A stretch of 64,000 nucleotides of DNA from Sphingomonas hankookensis (GCF_001619955.1 NZ_LQQO01000061.1:30244-94243); one strand, 5' to 3'. Shown: positions 37,415-46,485, counted from the stretch's first letter. Made by a program: numbers and translations. Notes: generated from the letters alone by a model not told the origin.

Positions 37415-38740
37415 TTGCCATTCGCCCGACGCCTGATCGCCCTGGCGGTTCTGCCGCTGACGCTTGGAGCAGCGCCCGCCGATCTCACCGGCACATGGCG
37501 GGCGGAAGGCTATGGCCAGCTCCTGACGGTAACGGCCGGACGCCCGGCGCTCTACCATGTCGCCGGCCCCTATTGTTACCCTGACCCCGATACGGATGCC
37601 GGGCAGACGATCGTCGATCAGGACGCGACGATGCTCGATCCCGACCAAGTCGCGTTTTCGGAAGGCCAGGGCCAGACGCGCTATGTGTACCGGCGGATCG
37701 CCGCCCTGCCCGCCGCCTGCTGGACCGCGCGCTCTTGGTCCAGCAGCGACATCGCCAGCCTCGTCGCGGCGACTTTCGCCGACCTCTACCCCCGGACACC
37801 CCCACGCAAGCGCCACCGTCGACAGCTCGCAAAGCGGCTTTCCGCGATCCCGACCGACAGCACCCCCGCAACGCTGTACGACCGATTGGCAGCGGCACTC
37901 GATCCGCTGGACGACGCGCACGTCTCGCTGTCGGCAACGATCGACGGCGAAGACCGAAGCATGGAGAGCGGCGAGGCGCCGACGCTGCGTGCCGCCCGGC
38001 TTGACCCGGCGCTCGGCGCCGATCCCGCCGCCCGCGAGCGCGCGTGGAACGACCGCTATCGCACCGGCATCACCGCCCTGCTGGACGGCGGCGGCCATCT
38101 CGTCGCGCGTCGCCGCATCCTGTGGGGGCGGATCGGCCGAATCGGCTATATCAACATCCTGACCATGGGCGGGTTCGCCGAACAGGGGCAGGGCGAACTG
38201 GCCGCGCTGGACGCCGCACTCGATGCGGCACTGACCGATTTCCGCGACCTGCCCGGCGTCATCGTCGACGTCAGCAACAATCGCGGCGGTTATGACAGCG
38301 TCAGTCTGCGGATCGCCGGACGATTCGCCAGCCGCCCGACCCTCGGCTTTGCCAAGGCCCCGGTCGGAACGAATAGATGGCAGCCGTTCCGCGTCGAACC
38401 GTCGTCGCGGATGCGCTACGCCGGCCGGGTGACGCTGCTGACCAGCGACATTACCGTCAGCGCAGGCGAAACCTTCACCCTCGCGATGCGCGCGCTGCCC
38501 CATGTCCGGCATGTCGGCGGCCGGACCCGCGGCGCGCTGTCCGACCAACTGGTGAAGCCGCTACCGAACGGCTGGAGCCTGACGCTCCCCGCCGAAGCCT
38601 ATCGCGCTGCCGACGGGAAATTCTACGAAGGCACCGGCATTCCGCCGGCCCGCGCCCTATCCCCGTTCCTGCCCGACCATGCCAGCGTCGTCGCCCGCCT
38701 CGCCTCGGCGATGACGGACGCTACTTGGTCACCAAGGTAA
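37415..38740 (+). CDS. Exported S41-family (tail-specific protease-like) peptidase
   Basis: Encodes 441 residues from a TTG at 37415, giving a signal peptide (RRLIALAVLPLTLGAAPADL). The C-terminal half has the S41 pattern: IGRIGYINILTMGGF, DFRDLPGVIVDVSNNRGGYD, and LTSDITVSAGETFTLAMRALP with the candidate catalytic Ser. No PDZ domain is obvious. It follows the ABC genes by five bases, so is probably co-expressed. It overlaps the convergent methyltransferase by 20 bases. Confidence 0.8.
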   Translation: MPFARRLIALAVLPLTLGAAPADLTGTWRAEGYGQLLTVTAGRPALYHVAGPYCYPDPDTDAGQTIVDQDATMLDPDQVAFSEGQGQTRYVYRRIAALPAACWTARSWSSSDIASLVAATFADLYPRTPPRKRHRRQLAKRLSAIPTDSTPATLYDRLAAALDPLDDAHVSLSATIDGEDRSMESGEAPTLRAARLDPALGADPAARERAWNDRYRTGITALLDGGGHLVARRRILWGRIGRIGYINILTMGGFAEQGQGELAALDAALDAALTDFRDLPGVIVDVSNNRGGYDSVSLRIAGRFASRPTLGFAKAPVGTNRWQPFRVEPSSRMRYAGRVTLLTSDITVSAGETFTLAMRALPHVRHVGGRTRGALSDQLVKPLPNGWSLTLPAEAYRAADGKFYEGTGIPPARALSPFLPDHASVVARLASAMTDATWSPR

Positions 38741-39443
38741 CGATCGACAGCCCCGGCGGCATCGGCAAGCGCCCCAGCAGATGCCGTTCCAGCCGGAAGA
38801 TCGCCTCGAACGCCTTGTTCAGCGGCTTGGGCGGCGGCGAGTCGTCGCTGTCGTCCTTGCCGGTCAGCTTGCCCGCGACCCGCGCCGCGACGGCGGCGGG
38901 AAACAGCAGCGAGTTGAAATAGCGCAGGCCGTTATGCTTCAGGCCCGCATCGGCAATCGCCTTGGCCAGCGTCGCCTTCGAATAGCGGCGATGATGATGG
39001 TTCACCACGTCGTGTGCGCTCCACATCCACTGGTGCGCCGGGACGGTGACCAGGATCTTGCCGCCGGGTGCCAACCGCTCGGCCATGCCGCGAAACGTCG
39101 CGACATCGTCCTCGATATGCTCGACGACGTCGAGGACCGCGATCATGTCATAGGTGCCAGTCACCCCCGCCAGCGTCGGCAGCGGCGCGGTGCCGACCGG
39201 CTTGCCCAGCCGCTCGCTGGCGATGGCGCGCGCCGCCGGATCGATCTCGATCGCGTCGACCTCGCCGAACGCCCCCAGCATCGGCAAATTGTGCCCGGTG
39301 CCGCAACCGATCTCGAGGATGCGCGAGCCCGGCTTCAACCCGGCATAGCGCTCGACATAGTCGGCCAGGATTTCGCGCCGCGCGCGATACCACCAATGCG
39401 TCGAGTCGTGCGCCGCCATGCGGTCATAAACGATGCGGTCCAT
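38721..39443 (-). CDS. Class I SAM-dependent methyltransferase
   Basis: Encodes 240 residues. SAM motif I is ILEIGCGTGHNLPML, with the acidic post-I residue in DAIEIDPAAR and motif IV MIAVLDVVEHIED. WMWSAHDVVNHHHRRY is a common stretch in methyltransferases of polysaccharide and lipid-linked sugar loci. It begins two bases after the GtrA stop, so the two are an operon. The acceptor is unknown; a lipid-linked glycan is a guess. Confidence 0.85.
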   Translation of the reverse strand: MDRIVYDRMAAHDSTHWWYRARREILADYVERYAGLKPGSRILEIGCGTGHNLPMLGAFGEVDAIEIDPAARAIASERLGKPVGTAPLPTLAGVTGTYDMIAVLDVVEHIEDDVATFRGMAERLAPGGKILVTVPAHQWMWSAHDVVNHHHRRYSKATLAKAIADAGLKHNGLRYFNSLLFPAAVAARVAGKLTGKDDSDDSPPPKPLNKAFEAIFRLERHLLGRLPMPPGLSIVTLVTK

Positions 39444-39444
39444 C

Positions 39445-39864
39445 TTATCCGAATACCCATGAACGGTTGAGCGCGAAGGTGGCGAAGGGCGTGACCAGCA
39501 CGGCGGGGACCAGCGGGCTCCAGTCGGGCAACCCGCCCAGATCGACCATGCCGAAGGTGAAGAGGCCGTTCAGCACCATGCCGAACCCCTGCACAAGCAC
39601 GAACTTGATCGGCTGTTCGGCACCCTCGGTCCGCGTGCCATGGCCCTGAAAGCTCCAGCGGCCGTGCGCGAACCAGCCGAAGGTCGCCGCGACCACGAAG
39701 GCCGGGATCACCGCGACGAACGCATAGCCGGTCGGCAGGACATGATAGACCAGCGGCAGATACACCGCCGAATAGACCGCCGTCGCCAACAGTCCGACGA
39801 TGCCGAAGCGGATCAACTGCCCCAGCACCCCATCCGCCATCAACCGTTCGATCCGCGCGATCAC
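39445..39864 (-). CDS. GtrA-family membrane protein
   Basis: Encodes 139 residues from GTG 39864 (AAGGG ten bases upstream); ATG 39840 is possible. Four membrane helices with LIRFGIVGLLATAVYSAVYLPLV, YAFVAVIPAFVVAATFGWFAHGRWSF and a last helix ending ALNRSWVFG are typical of GtrA. The family is thought to move lipid-linked sugars across the inner membrane. Companion genes are the methyltransferase and the GT2 enzyme at 30462-31478. Confidence 0.82.
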   Translation of the reverse strand: MIARIERLMADGVLGQLIRFGIVGLLATAVYSAVYLPLVYHVLPTGYAFVAVIPAFVVAATFGWFAHGRWSFQGHGTRTEGAEQPIKFVLVQGFGMVLNGLFTFGMVDLGGLPDWSPLVPAVLVTPFATFALNRSWVFG

Positions 39865-39942
39865 CCGCGTGCCACCCTTGTCCTTTGCGCGCCATCCGAT
39901 ACAGCGCGCCTGTTGCCACCATGGCAGGACAGCCGCCGTAGA

Positions 39943-41787
39943 ATGCGTGGCGGCTTGGGGAAAGCGATTTTGACCGACACGCCCGCGCGCCTCACCGAAC
40001 TCGACCGTCACTGGCGGCGCTGGCTGCTGCTCGCCTGGGTGGTGATCGCCGCGTGGTTCCTGTGGCAACGCTGGAACGCAGTCCATTGGCTGGCCCTGTC
40101 CGACACCGACGACAATATGCGCCTGATGCAGGTGCGTGCGTGGCTGGGCGGTCAGGGCTGGTACGACCTGCGCCAATACCGGCTGAACCCGCCGGGGGGA
40201 TTGGACATCCACTGGTCGCGCCTGGTCGACCTGCCGATCGCGGGGCTGATCCTGTTGCTCAAGCCCTTTGCCGGGCCGGTCTGGGCAGAAAAGCTCGCGG
40301 TCGGCATCGCGCCGCTCTTGCCGATGGGCGTGGCGATGGCGGCGCTGGCGGTGACGGTGCGGCGGCTGGTGTCGCCGGTGGCATGGCCGTTCGCGATCCT
40401 GTTCCTGCTCGGCTGTTCGTCGACGCTGCTGATGTTCATGCCCGAACGCATCGACCATCATGGTTGGCAGCTCGCCTGCCTCGCCTGGACGGTCGCCGGC
40501 CTTGCCGATCCGAAACAGGCGCGCGGCGGCATGGTCGTCGGCCTGTCCTCGGCGCTATCGCTGACCATCGGGCTCGAACTCCTGCCCTATTGCGCGATGG
40601 CCGGTGCGATCGTCGCCCTGCGCTGGGTCTGGGAGCGGGCGGAGGCACGCCGCTTGACCGTCTATGGCGCGACGCTGGCGGGGGCGAGCGCGATCGGTTT
40701 CGTCGCCTTCGCCTCCAACGCCAATTACGCGATGCGCTGCGACGCGCTGACCCCGGTGTGGCTGTCGGCGGTGGTCGCGGGTGGCGCGCTGCTGGTGCTG
40801 CTGGCATGGATCGCGCCCGAAAACCGCCTCGTCCGTCTCGCGCTGGCGCTGGTCGCCGGCGGCGCGCTGGCCGGCGCCTTTGCCGCGCTGTTCCCGCAAT
40901 GCCTGCAACGTCCCGAAGGCGTGTCGGAGGAGCTGGCCCGCACCTGGCTGAACAATGTGCGCGAGGCCAAGCCGCTCTATTCGATGCCCGGCCGCACCAT
41001 TCTGCCGATCGTCACCGGACCGATCATCGGCCTCCTCGGCACCATCTTCGCCACGTGGCGCGCACGCCGGTCGCCGACGCTCGTGCCATGGGCGGCGATC
41101 ACGCTGTTCACCGCCTTCGCCGTCGCGATGCTGTTCTGGCAGATCCGCGCCGGCCCGGCGGCACAGCTGCTGGCGGTGCCCGGCGCGGTCGCCCTCGCCT
41201 GGGTGCTGCTGCCATGGCTGCTGTCGCGCAATAGTGCGATCGTGCGGGTACTCGGCAGCGTCGCGGCGGTGCTGGTGCTGGGCAGCTTCGCGGTCGATCC
41301 GGTGGTGCGTGCACTCTCCAGCCTGCCCGCCGCCGGTGTCGGCAAGAGCGTGCGCATCAAGCCGCAGGACGCCCGCACCAAGCAGGTGCTCCGCGCGGGC
41401 GCCCGCTGCGCCAGCCTGCCCGCGCTACAGGCGCTGAACCGGATTCCGGCGGCGGTAATGTTCACCCATGTCGATCTCGGGCCCCGCCTGATCGTCGCGA
41501 CGCATCATGACGGCATCACCGGCCCGTACCATCGCAACGGCGACGCGATCCTCGACGTGCATCACGCGTTCCAGGGCGATCCGGACAATTTCCGCACCAT
41601 CGCCCGGCGGCATGGCGCGACCTATCTGCTGACCTGCCCCAACATGGCGGAGACGACCGTTTACCGCGCCCGCTCGCCCGGCGGCTTCTACGACCTGCTG
41701 GCGCATGGCAAGGTGCCGGGATGGCTGACCCCGGTGCCGCTGCCCAAGGGGTCGCCGCTCAAGCTGTGGCGGATCGACTATCGATGA
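39943..41787 (+). CDS. Multi-pass GT-C-like glycosyltransferase (STT3/PglB-like)
   Basis: Encodes 614 residues with about twelve membrane helices. The first loop reads LSDTDDNMRLMQVRAWLGG and NPPGGLDIHWSRLVDLPIAG, which resembles the acidic first extracellular loop and HWxR motif of oligosaccharyltransferases and related GT-C enzymes. PERIDHHGWQ follows. The C-terminal 120 residues are soluble. No WWDxG motif was found, so assignment to true STT3 is uncertain. The start may also be the TTG at 39970. It overlaps the GNAT gene by four bases. Confidence 0.65.
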   Translation: MRGGLGKAILTDTPARLTELDRHWRRWLLLAWVVIAAWFLWQRWNAVHWLALSDTDDNMRLMQVRAWLGGQGWYDLRQYRLNPPGGLDIHWSRLVDLPIAGLILLLKPFAGPVWAEKLAVGIAPLLPMGVAMAALAVTVRRLVSPVAWPFAILFLLGCSSTLLMFMPERIDHHGWQLACLAWTVAGLADPKQARGGMVVGLSSALSLTIGLELLPYCAMAGAIVALRWVWERAEARRLTVYGATLAGASAIGFVAFASNANYAMRCDALTPVWLSAVVAGGALLVLLAWIAPENRLVRLALALVAGGALAGAFAALFPQCLQRPEGVSEELARTWLNNVREAKPLYSMPGRTILPIVTGPIIGLLGTIFATWRARRSPTLVPWAAITLFTAFAVAMLFWQIRAGPAAQLLAVPGAVALAWVLLPWLLSRNSAIVRVLGSVAAVLVLGSFAVDPVVRALSSLPAAGVGKSVRIKPQDARTKQVLRAGARCASLPALQALNRIPAAVMFTHVDLGPRLIVATHHDGITGPYHRNGDAILDVHHAFQGDPDNFRTIARRHGATYLLTCPNMAETTVYRARSPGGFYDLLAHGKVPGWLTPVPLPKGSPLKLWRIDYR

Positions 41788-42488
41788 TCCCGCCCGCCGT
41801 TATCGAGTATTGGCAACAGGCGTTCGGCAGCGGCCGATGCGTATTCGACGACGGCCGGGTTTCGCTGCGCAGCGACGAGTCGCTCGGCGAAACCTATGTC
41901 ATGATCCTGACGCGGCGCGACGGGACGGCGGCGGTCGCCATCGCCCCGGCGCTTGCCCGGCGCACCGGCCTGTCCGACACGACGCCGATGCGGATCGCCG
42001 CGATCCGGGCGAGGCTGTCGGAGCATGGCATACGCCTGCACGATCCCGATCACCTCTTCTATCGTGTGCCCTCACCGGGACGTTCGTCGGGGCAGCACAC
42101 CGTCCGCCGGCTCGGCCCCGGCGACCGCCACGCGTTCGAGCAATTTCGCGACGCAGCCTCGGCGCAGGACATGGACGCAGCATGGGTCGAATTCGACCAT
42201 CCAGTCGTGTTCGGCGGGTTCGACGGCGACCGGATCGTTTGCGCCGCCAGCATGTTGCGCTGGCACGAAAGCCCGCTCGGCGATCTCGGCGTGCTGACCC
42301 TGCCGGAGGCGCGCGGTCGCGGTCTGGGCCGCGCGGTCGTCGGCGCGATCGCCGACCATGCCGTCGAGTCGGGGCTGGAACCGCAATATCGCTGTCAGAC
42401 CGACAATCTCGCCTCGATCGCCCTCGCCCGATCGGCCGGGTTCGAATCGCTCGGCGAATGGGAAGTCATCCGCACGCCGCACGACTGA
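41784..42488 (+). CDS. GNAT-family acetyltransferase
   Basis: Encodes 234 residues. The C-terminal half is a GNAT fold with the acetyl-CoA motif LTLPEARGRGLGRAVVGAIADHA, then YRCQTDNLASIALARSAGF. The N-terminal 110 residues are a separate domain, partly another degenerate GNAT-like unit. Start ATG overlaps the previous stop (ATGA). The substrate is unknown. Confidence 0.83.
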   Translation: MIPPAVIEYWQQAFGSGRCVFDDGRVSLRSDESLGETYVMILTRRDGTAAVAIAPALARRTGLSDTTPMRIAAIRARLSEHGIRLHDPDHLFYRVPSPGRSSGQHTVRRLGPGDRHAFEQFRDAASAQDMDAAWVEFDHPVVFGGFDGDRIVCAASMLRWHESPLGDLGVLTLPEARGRGLGRAVVGAIADHAVESGLEPQYRCQTDNLASIALARSAGFESLGEWEVIRTPHD

Positions 42489-42492
42489 ACGC

Positions 42493-42523
42493 AAAACGCC
42501 CGCCCCTTTTCAGGGACGGGCGT
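42493..42523 (-). terminator. Intrinsic terminator of the small secreted protein gene
   Basis: On the minus strand ACGCCCGTCCCT-GAAA-AGGGGCGGGCGT is a stem of about 12 pairs with one mismatch, followed by TTTTGC. It lies 25 bases after the stop at 42548. It could also act on the convergent GNAT transcript. Confidence 0.7.
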
Positions 42524-42547
42524 CGCGACCCGGGAAGGTCGTCGCGC

Positions 42548-42841
42548 TTAGCGGGCGGCAACCACCGCGGCGCTCGGCAGCGGCTTGGCGATGCGGAAGC
42601 GGACCGCGCGGCCGCCGACGTCGCCGGTCACGGTGCGGTCGCGCACCACCAGGCGGAACGGTTCGCCGGTCGTCTTGACGGTGCCCGAGAGGACGGTCTC
42701 GCCCTTGTCGGTGACGCTGCGATTATAGTCGAACTTGTACCCGTCGCGCTCGATCTCGTTGGCCGAGGCGAGGGTCGGGATCAACATGCCCGCAGCGACG
42801 AGGGCAACGCGAAAGGCGGCGGCGGCGGCAAAGCTGCGCAT
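42548..42841 (-). CDS. Small exported protein, possibly a beta-rich periplasmic domain
   Basis: Encodes 97 residues from ATG 42841, preceded by GGAGAC. The signal peptide is clear (AAAAAFRVALVAAGMLIPTLASAN). The mature 70 residues (YKFDYNRSVTDKGETVLSGT and so on) alternate hydrophobic/polar like a small beta sandwich. Proteins of this look occur widely in sphingomonads. No function is known to me. Confidence 0.75.
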   Translation of the reverse strand: MRSFAAAAAFRVALVAAGMLIPTLASANEIERDGYKFDYNRSVTDKGETVLSGTVKTTGEPFRLVVRDRTVTGDVGGRAVRFRIAKPLPSAAVVAAR

Positions 42842-42965
42842 GGGTCTGTCTCCGGTCGGTTGAAGGTTCGACGCTCGGGCGTCGTTCGTTGACCGGAGAT
42901 ATGATTGGTGCAGCGCAACATCGCAGCTGCACAGGTTCTTACCGCAATTGCAGAAAACGAAATCG

Positions 42966-43352
42966 TTATTCGGGCAGGAAACGATGCACCACGTCGCGCG
43001 CCAGCCGCGCCGGACGCTTGGTGATGGCATCCAGCGAACACCAGGTACTCTGCACCTCGGCCAGCACCTCCTCGCCGCGCTTGATCAGCGTGGAGAAATA
43101 AGCCCGCACGCCCTCCACCCGTTCGGCCACCACCGTGGCGACGATCGGATCGTCGAGGAAGGCGGGCCGGCGATAGGTGATCTCGTGCTTCAGCGCGACC
43201 CACAGATGCTTGGCGACCGCATCGGCCGGGGCGACCCGCTCCCAATAGGCGACCACCGCGTCCTGTACCCATGACAGGTACACGGCATTGTTGACGTGCC
43301 CCATATGGTCGATGTCGCCCGGAGCGACGGCAAGCGGATGCTGATGTGCCAT
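42966..43352 (-). CDS. Acyl-CoA thioesterase, YbgC/FadM hotdog family
   Basis: Encodes 128 residues from ATG 43352. The hotdog signature is DIDHMGHVNNAVYLSWVQDA, with the catalytic Asp and the HVNN motif, followed by HEITYRRPAFLDD. It hydrolyses acyl-CoA thioesters; chain length is not predictable. Upstream extension to 43445 is rejected for lack of homology. It lies downstream of cobS in the same direction with a repeat element between. Confidence 0.87.
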   Translation of the reverse strand: MAHQHPLAVAPGDIDHMGHVNNAVYLSWVQDAVVAYWERVAPADAVAKHLWVALKHEITYRRPAFLDDPIVATVVAERVEGVRAYFSTLIKRGEEVLAEVQSTWCSLDAITKRPARLARDVVHRFLPE

Positions 43353-43474
43353 GGGGAGAGCGTGGGGGTTGCTGACACGGGAGTCAATGAGAGTCGCGGC
43401 GGATTGGGCGATTGCGACACCCTTATGACGGCCCGCGCCGGCCACTATCCCTGCCGCGACTACCCGACCCTATC

Positions 43475-43555
43475 GTCACCCCGGACTTGATCCGGGGTCC
43501 CGCTTCTTCTGCTGCTGTCGGTAAAAGCGGGACCCCGGGTCAAGCCCGGGGTGAC
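43475..43555. repeat. Dispersed inverted-pair element, copy 2
   Basis: The left arm GTCACCCCGGACTTGATCCG... and right arm ...AAGCCCGGGGTGAC are nearly perfect reverse complements separated by about 20 bases. It sits between the thioesterase and cobS genes. Confidence 0.85.
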
Positions 43556-43563
43556 GGAACAGG

Positions 43564-44562
43564 TTACGCCTTGCCCACCACGCTCTCGGGCAGGTCCTTG
43601 CCGAACACCCGCTGATAATATTCCGCGACCAGCGCCCGCTCCGCCTCGTCGCACTTGTTCAGGAACGACAGGCGGAACGCGAAACCGACGTCACCGAAGA
43701 TCAGCGCGTTCTGCGCCCAGGTGATGACCGTCCGCGGCGACATGACCGTCGAGATATCGCCGTTGACGAAGCCGCGCCGGGTCATGTCGGCCACGCGCAC
43801 CATCTTCTCGACCGTCTCCTTGCCGCCGACCTTGTCGTACTCGCCCGACTTGGCGAGCACGATCCGCGCCTCGGTCGCGGCGGGCAGGTAGTTCAGCGTG
43901 ACGACGATGTTCCACCGGTCCATCTGCCCCTGGTTGATCTGCTGCGTGCCGTGATACAGCCCGCTCGTATCGCCCAGACCGACCGTGTTGGCGGTCGCGA
44001 ACAGCCGGAAATACGGGTTCGGCCGGATCACGCGGTTCTGGTCGAGCAGCGTCAGCTTGCCCTCGGTCTCCAGCACGCGCTGGATCACGAACATCACATC
44101 GGGGCGGCCCGCGTCATATTCGTCGAACACCAAAGCGGTCGGCGTCTGCAGCGCCCAGGGCAGCAACCCCTCGCGGAACTCGGTGACCTGCTGCCCGTCC
44201 TTCAGCACGATCGCGTCGCGTCCGATCAGGTCGATCCGGCTGATATGCGCGTCGAGGTTGATGCGGATGCACGGCCAGTTCAGCCGCGCCGCGACCTGTT
44301 CGATATGGGTCGACTTGCCGGTGCCGTGATAGCCCTGCACCATCACCCGCCGGTTGTGCGCAAAGCCCGCCAGGATCGCCAGCGTCGTGTCGGGATCGAA
44401 CACATAGGCCGGATCTGCATCGGGCACGCGTTCGTCGGCGACCGAAAAGGCGGGGACTTCGAGGTCGCTGTCGATGCCGAACATCTCGCGCACCTTCACC
44501 ATCCGGTCGGGCGCGCTCAGGATCGTGGTTTCGGACGGCTGGGGCAGGGTATCGGTGGTCAT
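43564..44562 (-). CDS. cobS: Cobaltochelatase CobS-type AAA+ ATPase
   Basis: Encodes 332 residues. Walker A is [15 protein letters not shown] near residue 80 and Walker [14 protein letters not shown] near residue 147; the arginine-finger region includes [17 protein letters not shown]. CobS is a MoxR-like AAA+ partner of CobT. In many alphaproteobacteria the order is bolA, J-domain protein, cobS, cobT. Here the J-domain gene is 4 kb upstream with an inserted operon between, and cobT is remote. CobN is not in the window. Confidence 0.92.
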   Translation of the reverse strand: MTTDTLPQPSETTILSAPDRMVKVREMFGIDSDLEVPAFSVADERVPDADPAYVFDPDTTLAILAGFAHNRRVMVQGYHGTGKSTHIEQVAARLNWPCIRINLDAHISRIDLIGRDAIVLKDGQQVTEFREGLLPWALQTPTALVFDEYDAGRPDVMFVIQRVLETEGKLTLLDQNRVIRPNPYFRLFATANTVGLGDTSGLYHGTQQINQGQMDRWNIVVTLNYLPAATEARIVLAKSGEYDKVGGKETVEKMVRVADMTRRGFVNGDISTVMSPRTVITWAQNALIFGDVGFAFRLSFLNKCDEAERALVAEYYQRVFGKDLPESVVGKA

Positions 44563-44625
44563 GCGGGCCTTTCGCGTGGGCGCGTATTGATGCGCCGCAG
44601 CGGTCTTTAGGACGAAGCGGGCCGC

Positions 44626-45303
44626 CTACTCAACCTTCGGCGGCAATCGGAACAGCGTCGTGAACCGTTCGGCGATGGCGCGGTTCCCCTCCAGCGCGAT
44701 TGCCCCTTCGGCCACCGCCGCCGACAAAGGCTTCGCGCCGAACACGACCGGCAGGAACGCCGAAGGGCGGCCGGACAAGGTTGCGTCCGCCGCTCCCAGC
44801 CCCCGCGTCACCGACAGCGCCCCGGACGCCAGTTCGGCGACATAGGGATCGTCGCCCAGCCGGAACGCGACCGTCGCGCACCAGTCCCCTGCCCGCTCCG
44901 GCACCAGCAGCATCTTCAGCGCCAGCATCAGCGACACCGCCGAAAACGGCAGCGAGGGATCGTGCGTCGGCGACCGGAGCGCCCATTTCGCCAGCGCCAG
45001 CACCACCGGCTCCGCCTCATAGCCCCAGCGGGTCAGCGCATAGACCTGCGCATTGGCGGGCGGCGGCAGGCGCAGCCGCTCGACGATCCCCGCCGCCTCC
45101 AGTCCCGCCAGCCGCTGCGTCAGGACGTTGGCGCTGATCCCGGGCAGGCCGGCGCGTATCTCCCCGAACCGGCGCGGCCCCAGCAGCAGCTCGCGGATCA
45201 GCAGCAGCGCCCAGCGTTCGCCGACATATTCCATGCCCAGCGCCGCGCCGCAGGCATCGTCATAGCGCCGCTTGGCATCAATAGTTACTTTTTCTAACTC
45301 CAT
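44626..45303 (-). CDS. HxlR-family transcriptional regulator with C-terminal extension
   Basis: Encodes 225 residues from ATG 45303. The winged helix of HxlR type is at residues 15-105 (MEYVGERWALLLIRELLLGPRRFGEIR and NVLTQRLAGLEAAGIVERL). The C-terminal 110 residues are an SCP2-like or unknown ligand-binding domain, found in a subset of HxlR proteins. It is divergent from a five-gene detoxification-type operon and probably controls it. A 21-base tandem repeat spans its own start codon. Confidence 0.85.
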   Translation of the reverse strand: MELEKVTIDAKRRYDDACGAALGMEYVGERWALLLIRELLLGPRRFGEIRAGLPGISANVLTQRLAGLEAAGIVERLRLPPPANAQVYALTRWGYEAEPVVLALAKWALRSPTHDPSLPFSAVSLMLALKMLLVPERAGDWCATVAFRLGDDPYVAELASGALSVTRGLGAADATLSGRPSAFLPVVFGAKPLSAAVAEGAIALEGNRAIAERFTTLFRLPPKVE

Positions 45304-45322
45304 CGTTGCTTTTTCTAACCCC
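45284..45322. promoter_or_regulatory. Candidate HxlR operator: 21-base-period tandem repeat over regulator start
   Basis: GTTACTTTTTCTAACTCC (45284-45301) and GTTGCTTTTTCTAACCCC (45305-45322) are direct repeats with a period of 21 bases, two helical turns. They are AT-rich in a GC-rich region. The first lies over codons 1-7 of the HxlR gene; the second lies just before its ATG. The spacing keeps frame, so it could instead be a simple tandem duplication. Confidence 0.45.
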
Positions 45323-45373
45323 GACGCGCATCCAATACAAACAGCGATTCGGTTGAGCCGGGGAGAGGGTGCC

Positions 45374-45799
45374 ATGCCGAAGATGATTTTCGTGAACCTC
45401 GCGGTCGCCGATGTGCCCGCGGCGACGCGCTTCTACGAAGCGATCGGCTTCGTGAAGGACGGCCGATTCTCGAACGAACGCGGGTCGGGCATGACCTGGT
45501 CGGAGAGCATCCACGTCATGCTGCTCGACCGCGCCTTCTACGCGACCTTCACGCCCAAGCGGATCATCGATGCGAAGACCGAAAGCGGCGTGCTGCTCGC
45601 CCTCTCGTTCGACGACCGTGCCGGCGTCGACGCGATCACCGAGGCCGCATTGGCGGCGGGCGGGCGCGAACTGCACGATCCCGAGGACGAAGGCTATATG
45701 TACAGCCGCGCGTTCGAGGACCTCGACGGTCATGGCTGGGGTCCGTTCACCATGGACATGGCGGCGGCGGAGGCCGCCCATGCGGAGGGCGCGGCATGA
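45374..45799 (+). CDS. VOC/glyoxalase-like protein
   Basis: Encodes 141 residues of the vicinal-oxygen-chelate fold. MIFVNLAVADVPAATRFYEAIGF opens the first beta-alpha-beta module; DPEDEGYMYSRAFEDLDGH holds the metal-side residues of the second. GGGGAGAGGG precedes the ATG. It is the first gene of the operon divergent from the HxlR regulator. It may be a dioxygenase-like or lactoylglutathione-type enzyme; the substrate is unknown. Confidence 0.83.
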   Translation: MPKMIFVNLAVADVPAATRFYEAIGFVKDGRFSNERGSGMTWSESIHVMLLDRAFYATFTPKRIIDAKTESGVLLALSFDDRAGVDAITEAALAAGGRELHDPEDEGYMYSRAFEDLDGHGWGPFTMDMAAAEAAHAEGAA

Positions 45800-46485
45800 C
45801 CCGCCCGGTCATCACCGCCTTCGACTGGGTGCCTGATTTCGCGCAGGGCCAGGTCCGCGACCTGCGCGTCCGCTGGATATTGGAGGAAGCGGGCCGGCCC
45901 TATGACGTCCACTATCTGTCGCAGGGCGCGCAGAAGCGTTCCGACCACCGCGCGCGCCAGCCCTTCGGACAGGTGCCGACCTATCAGGACGGCGACCTGA
46001 CGCTGTTCGAATCGGGCGCGATCGTGCTGCACCTTGCCGAACGCCACGGCGTGTTGCTGCCGACCGATCCGGCGGGCAAGGCACGCGCGACCGAATGGCT
46101 GTTCGCCGCGCTCAATACCGTCGAACCGCCGATCATGGACCATGCCGTCGCCACCCTGTTCGAACGCGACGAACCCTGGTCGAAACCGCGCCTGCCCGCG
46201 ATCGACGCGCGCATCGCCGAACGCTTTGGCGAGGTCGCGGCGCGGCTGGGCGACCGGGAATGGTATGACGGCGCGTTCAGCATCGGCGACCTGATGATGG
46301 TCGCGGTGCTGCGGATCATGGAGGGCAGCGAACAGCTCGCCGCGCATCCGACGCTCGTCACCTATGTCGAACGCGGCACCGCCCGCCCCGCCTTTCACCG
46401 CGCGCTCGCCGCGCAACTGGCCGGGTTCACCGGCAAACCGCCCGCCGGCTATGCCGAATGGGTGGCCAAGGGAGACTGTGCATGA
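45796..46485 (+). CDS. Glutathione S-transferase family protein (operon gene 2)
   Basis: Encodes 229 residues with a thioredoxin-like N-terminus (RVRWILEEAGRPYDVHYLSQG; cis-Pro in FGQVPTYQD; glutathione-binding ESGAIVLHLAE) and a helical C-domain. Start ATG overlaps the preceding stop (ATGA), as does its own stop with the next start. With two VOC proteins in the same operon, conjugation and removal of an electrophile is a reasonable idea. Confidence 0.86.
   Translation: MTRPVITAFDWVPDFAQGQVRDLRVRWILEEAGRPYDVHYLSQGAQKRSDHRARQPFGQVPTYQDGDLTLFESGAIVLHLAERHGVLLPTDPAGKARATEWLFAALNTVEPPIMDHAVATLFERDEPWSKPRLPAIDARIAERFGEVAARLGDREWYDGAFSIGDLMMVAVLRIMEGSEQLAAHPTLVTYVERGTARPAFHRALAAQLAGFTGKPPAGYAEWVAKGDCA

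Noticed and set aside
28128..44562. Cobalamin biosynthesis locus
   Set aside because: Only CobS- and CobT-type genes are present, and no cob/cbi biosynthetic enzyme or riboswitch was seen. QueG uses cobalamin but does not make it.
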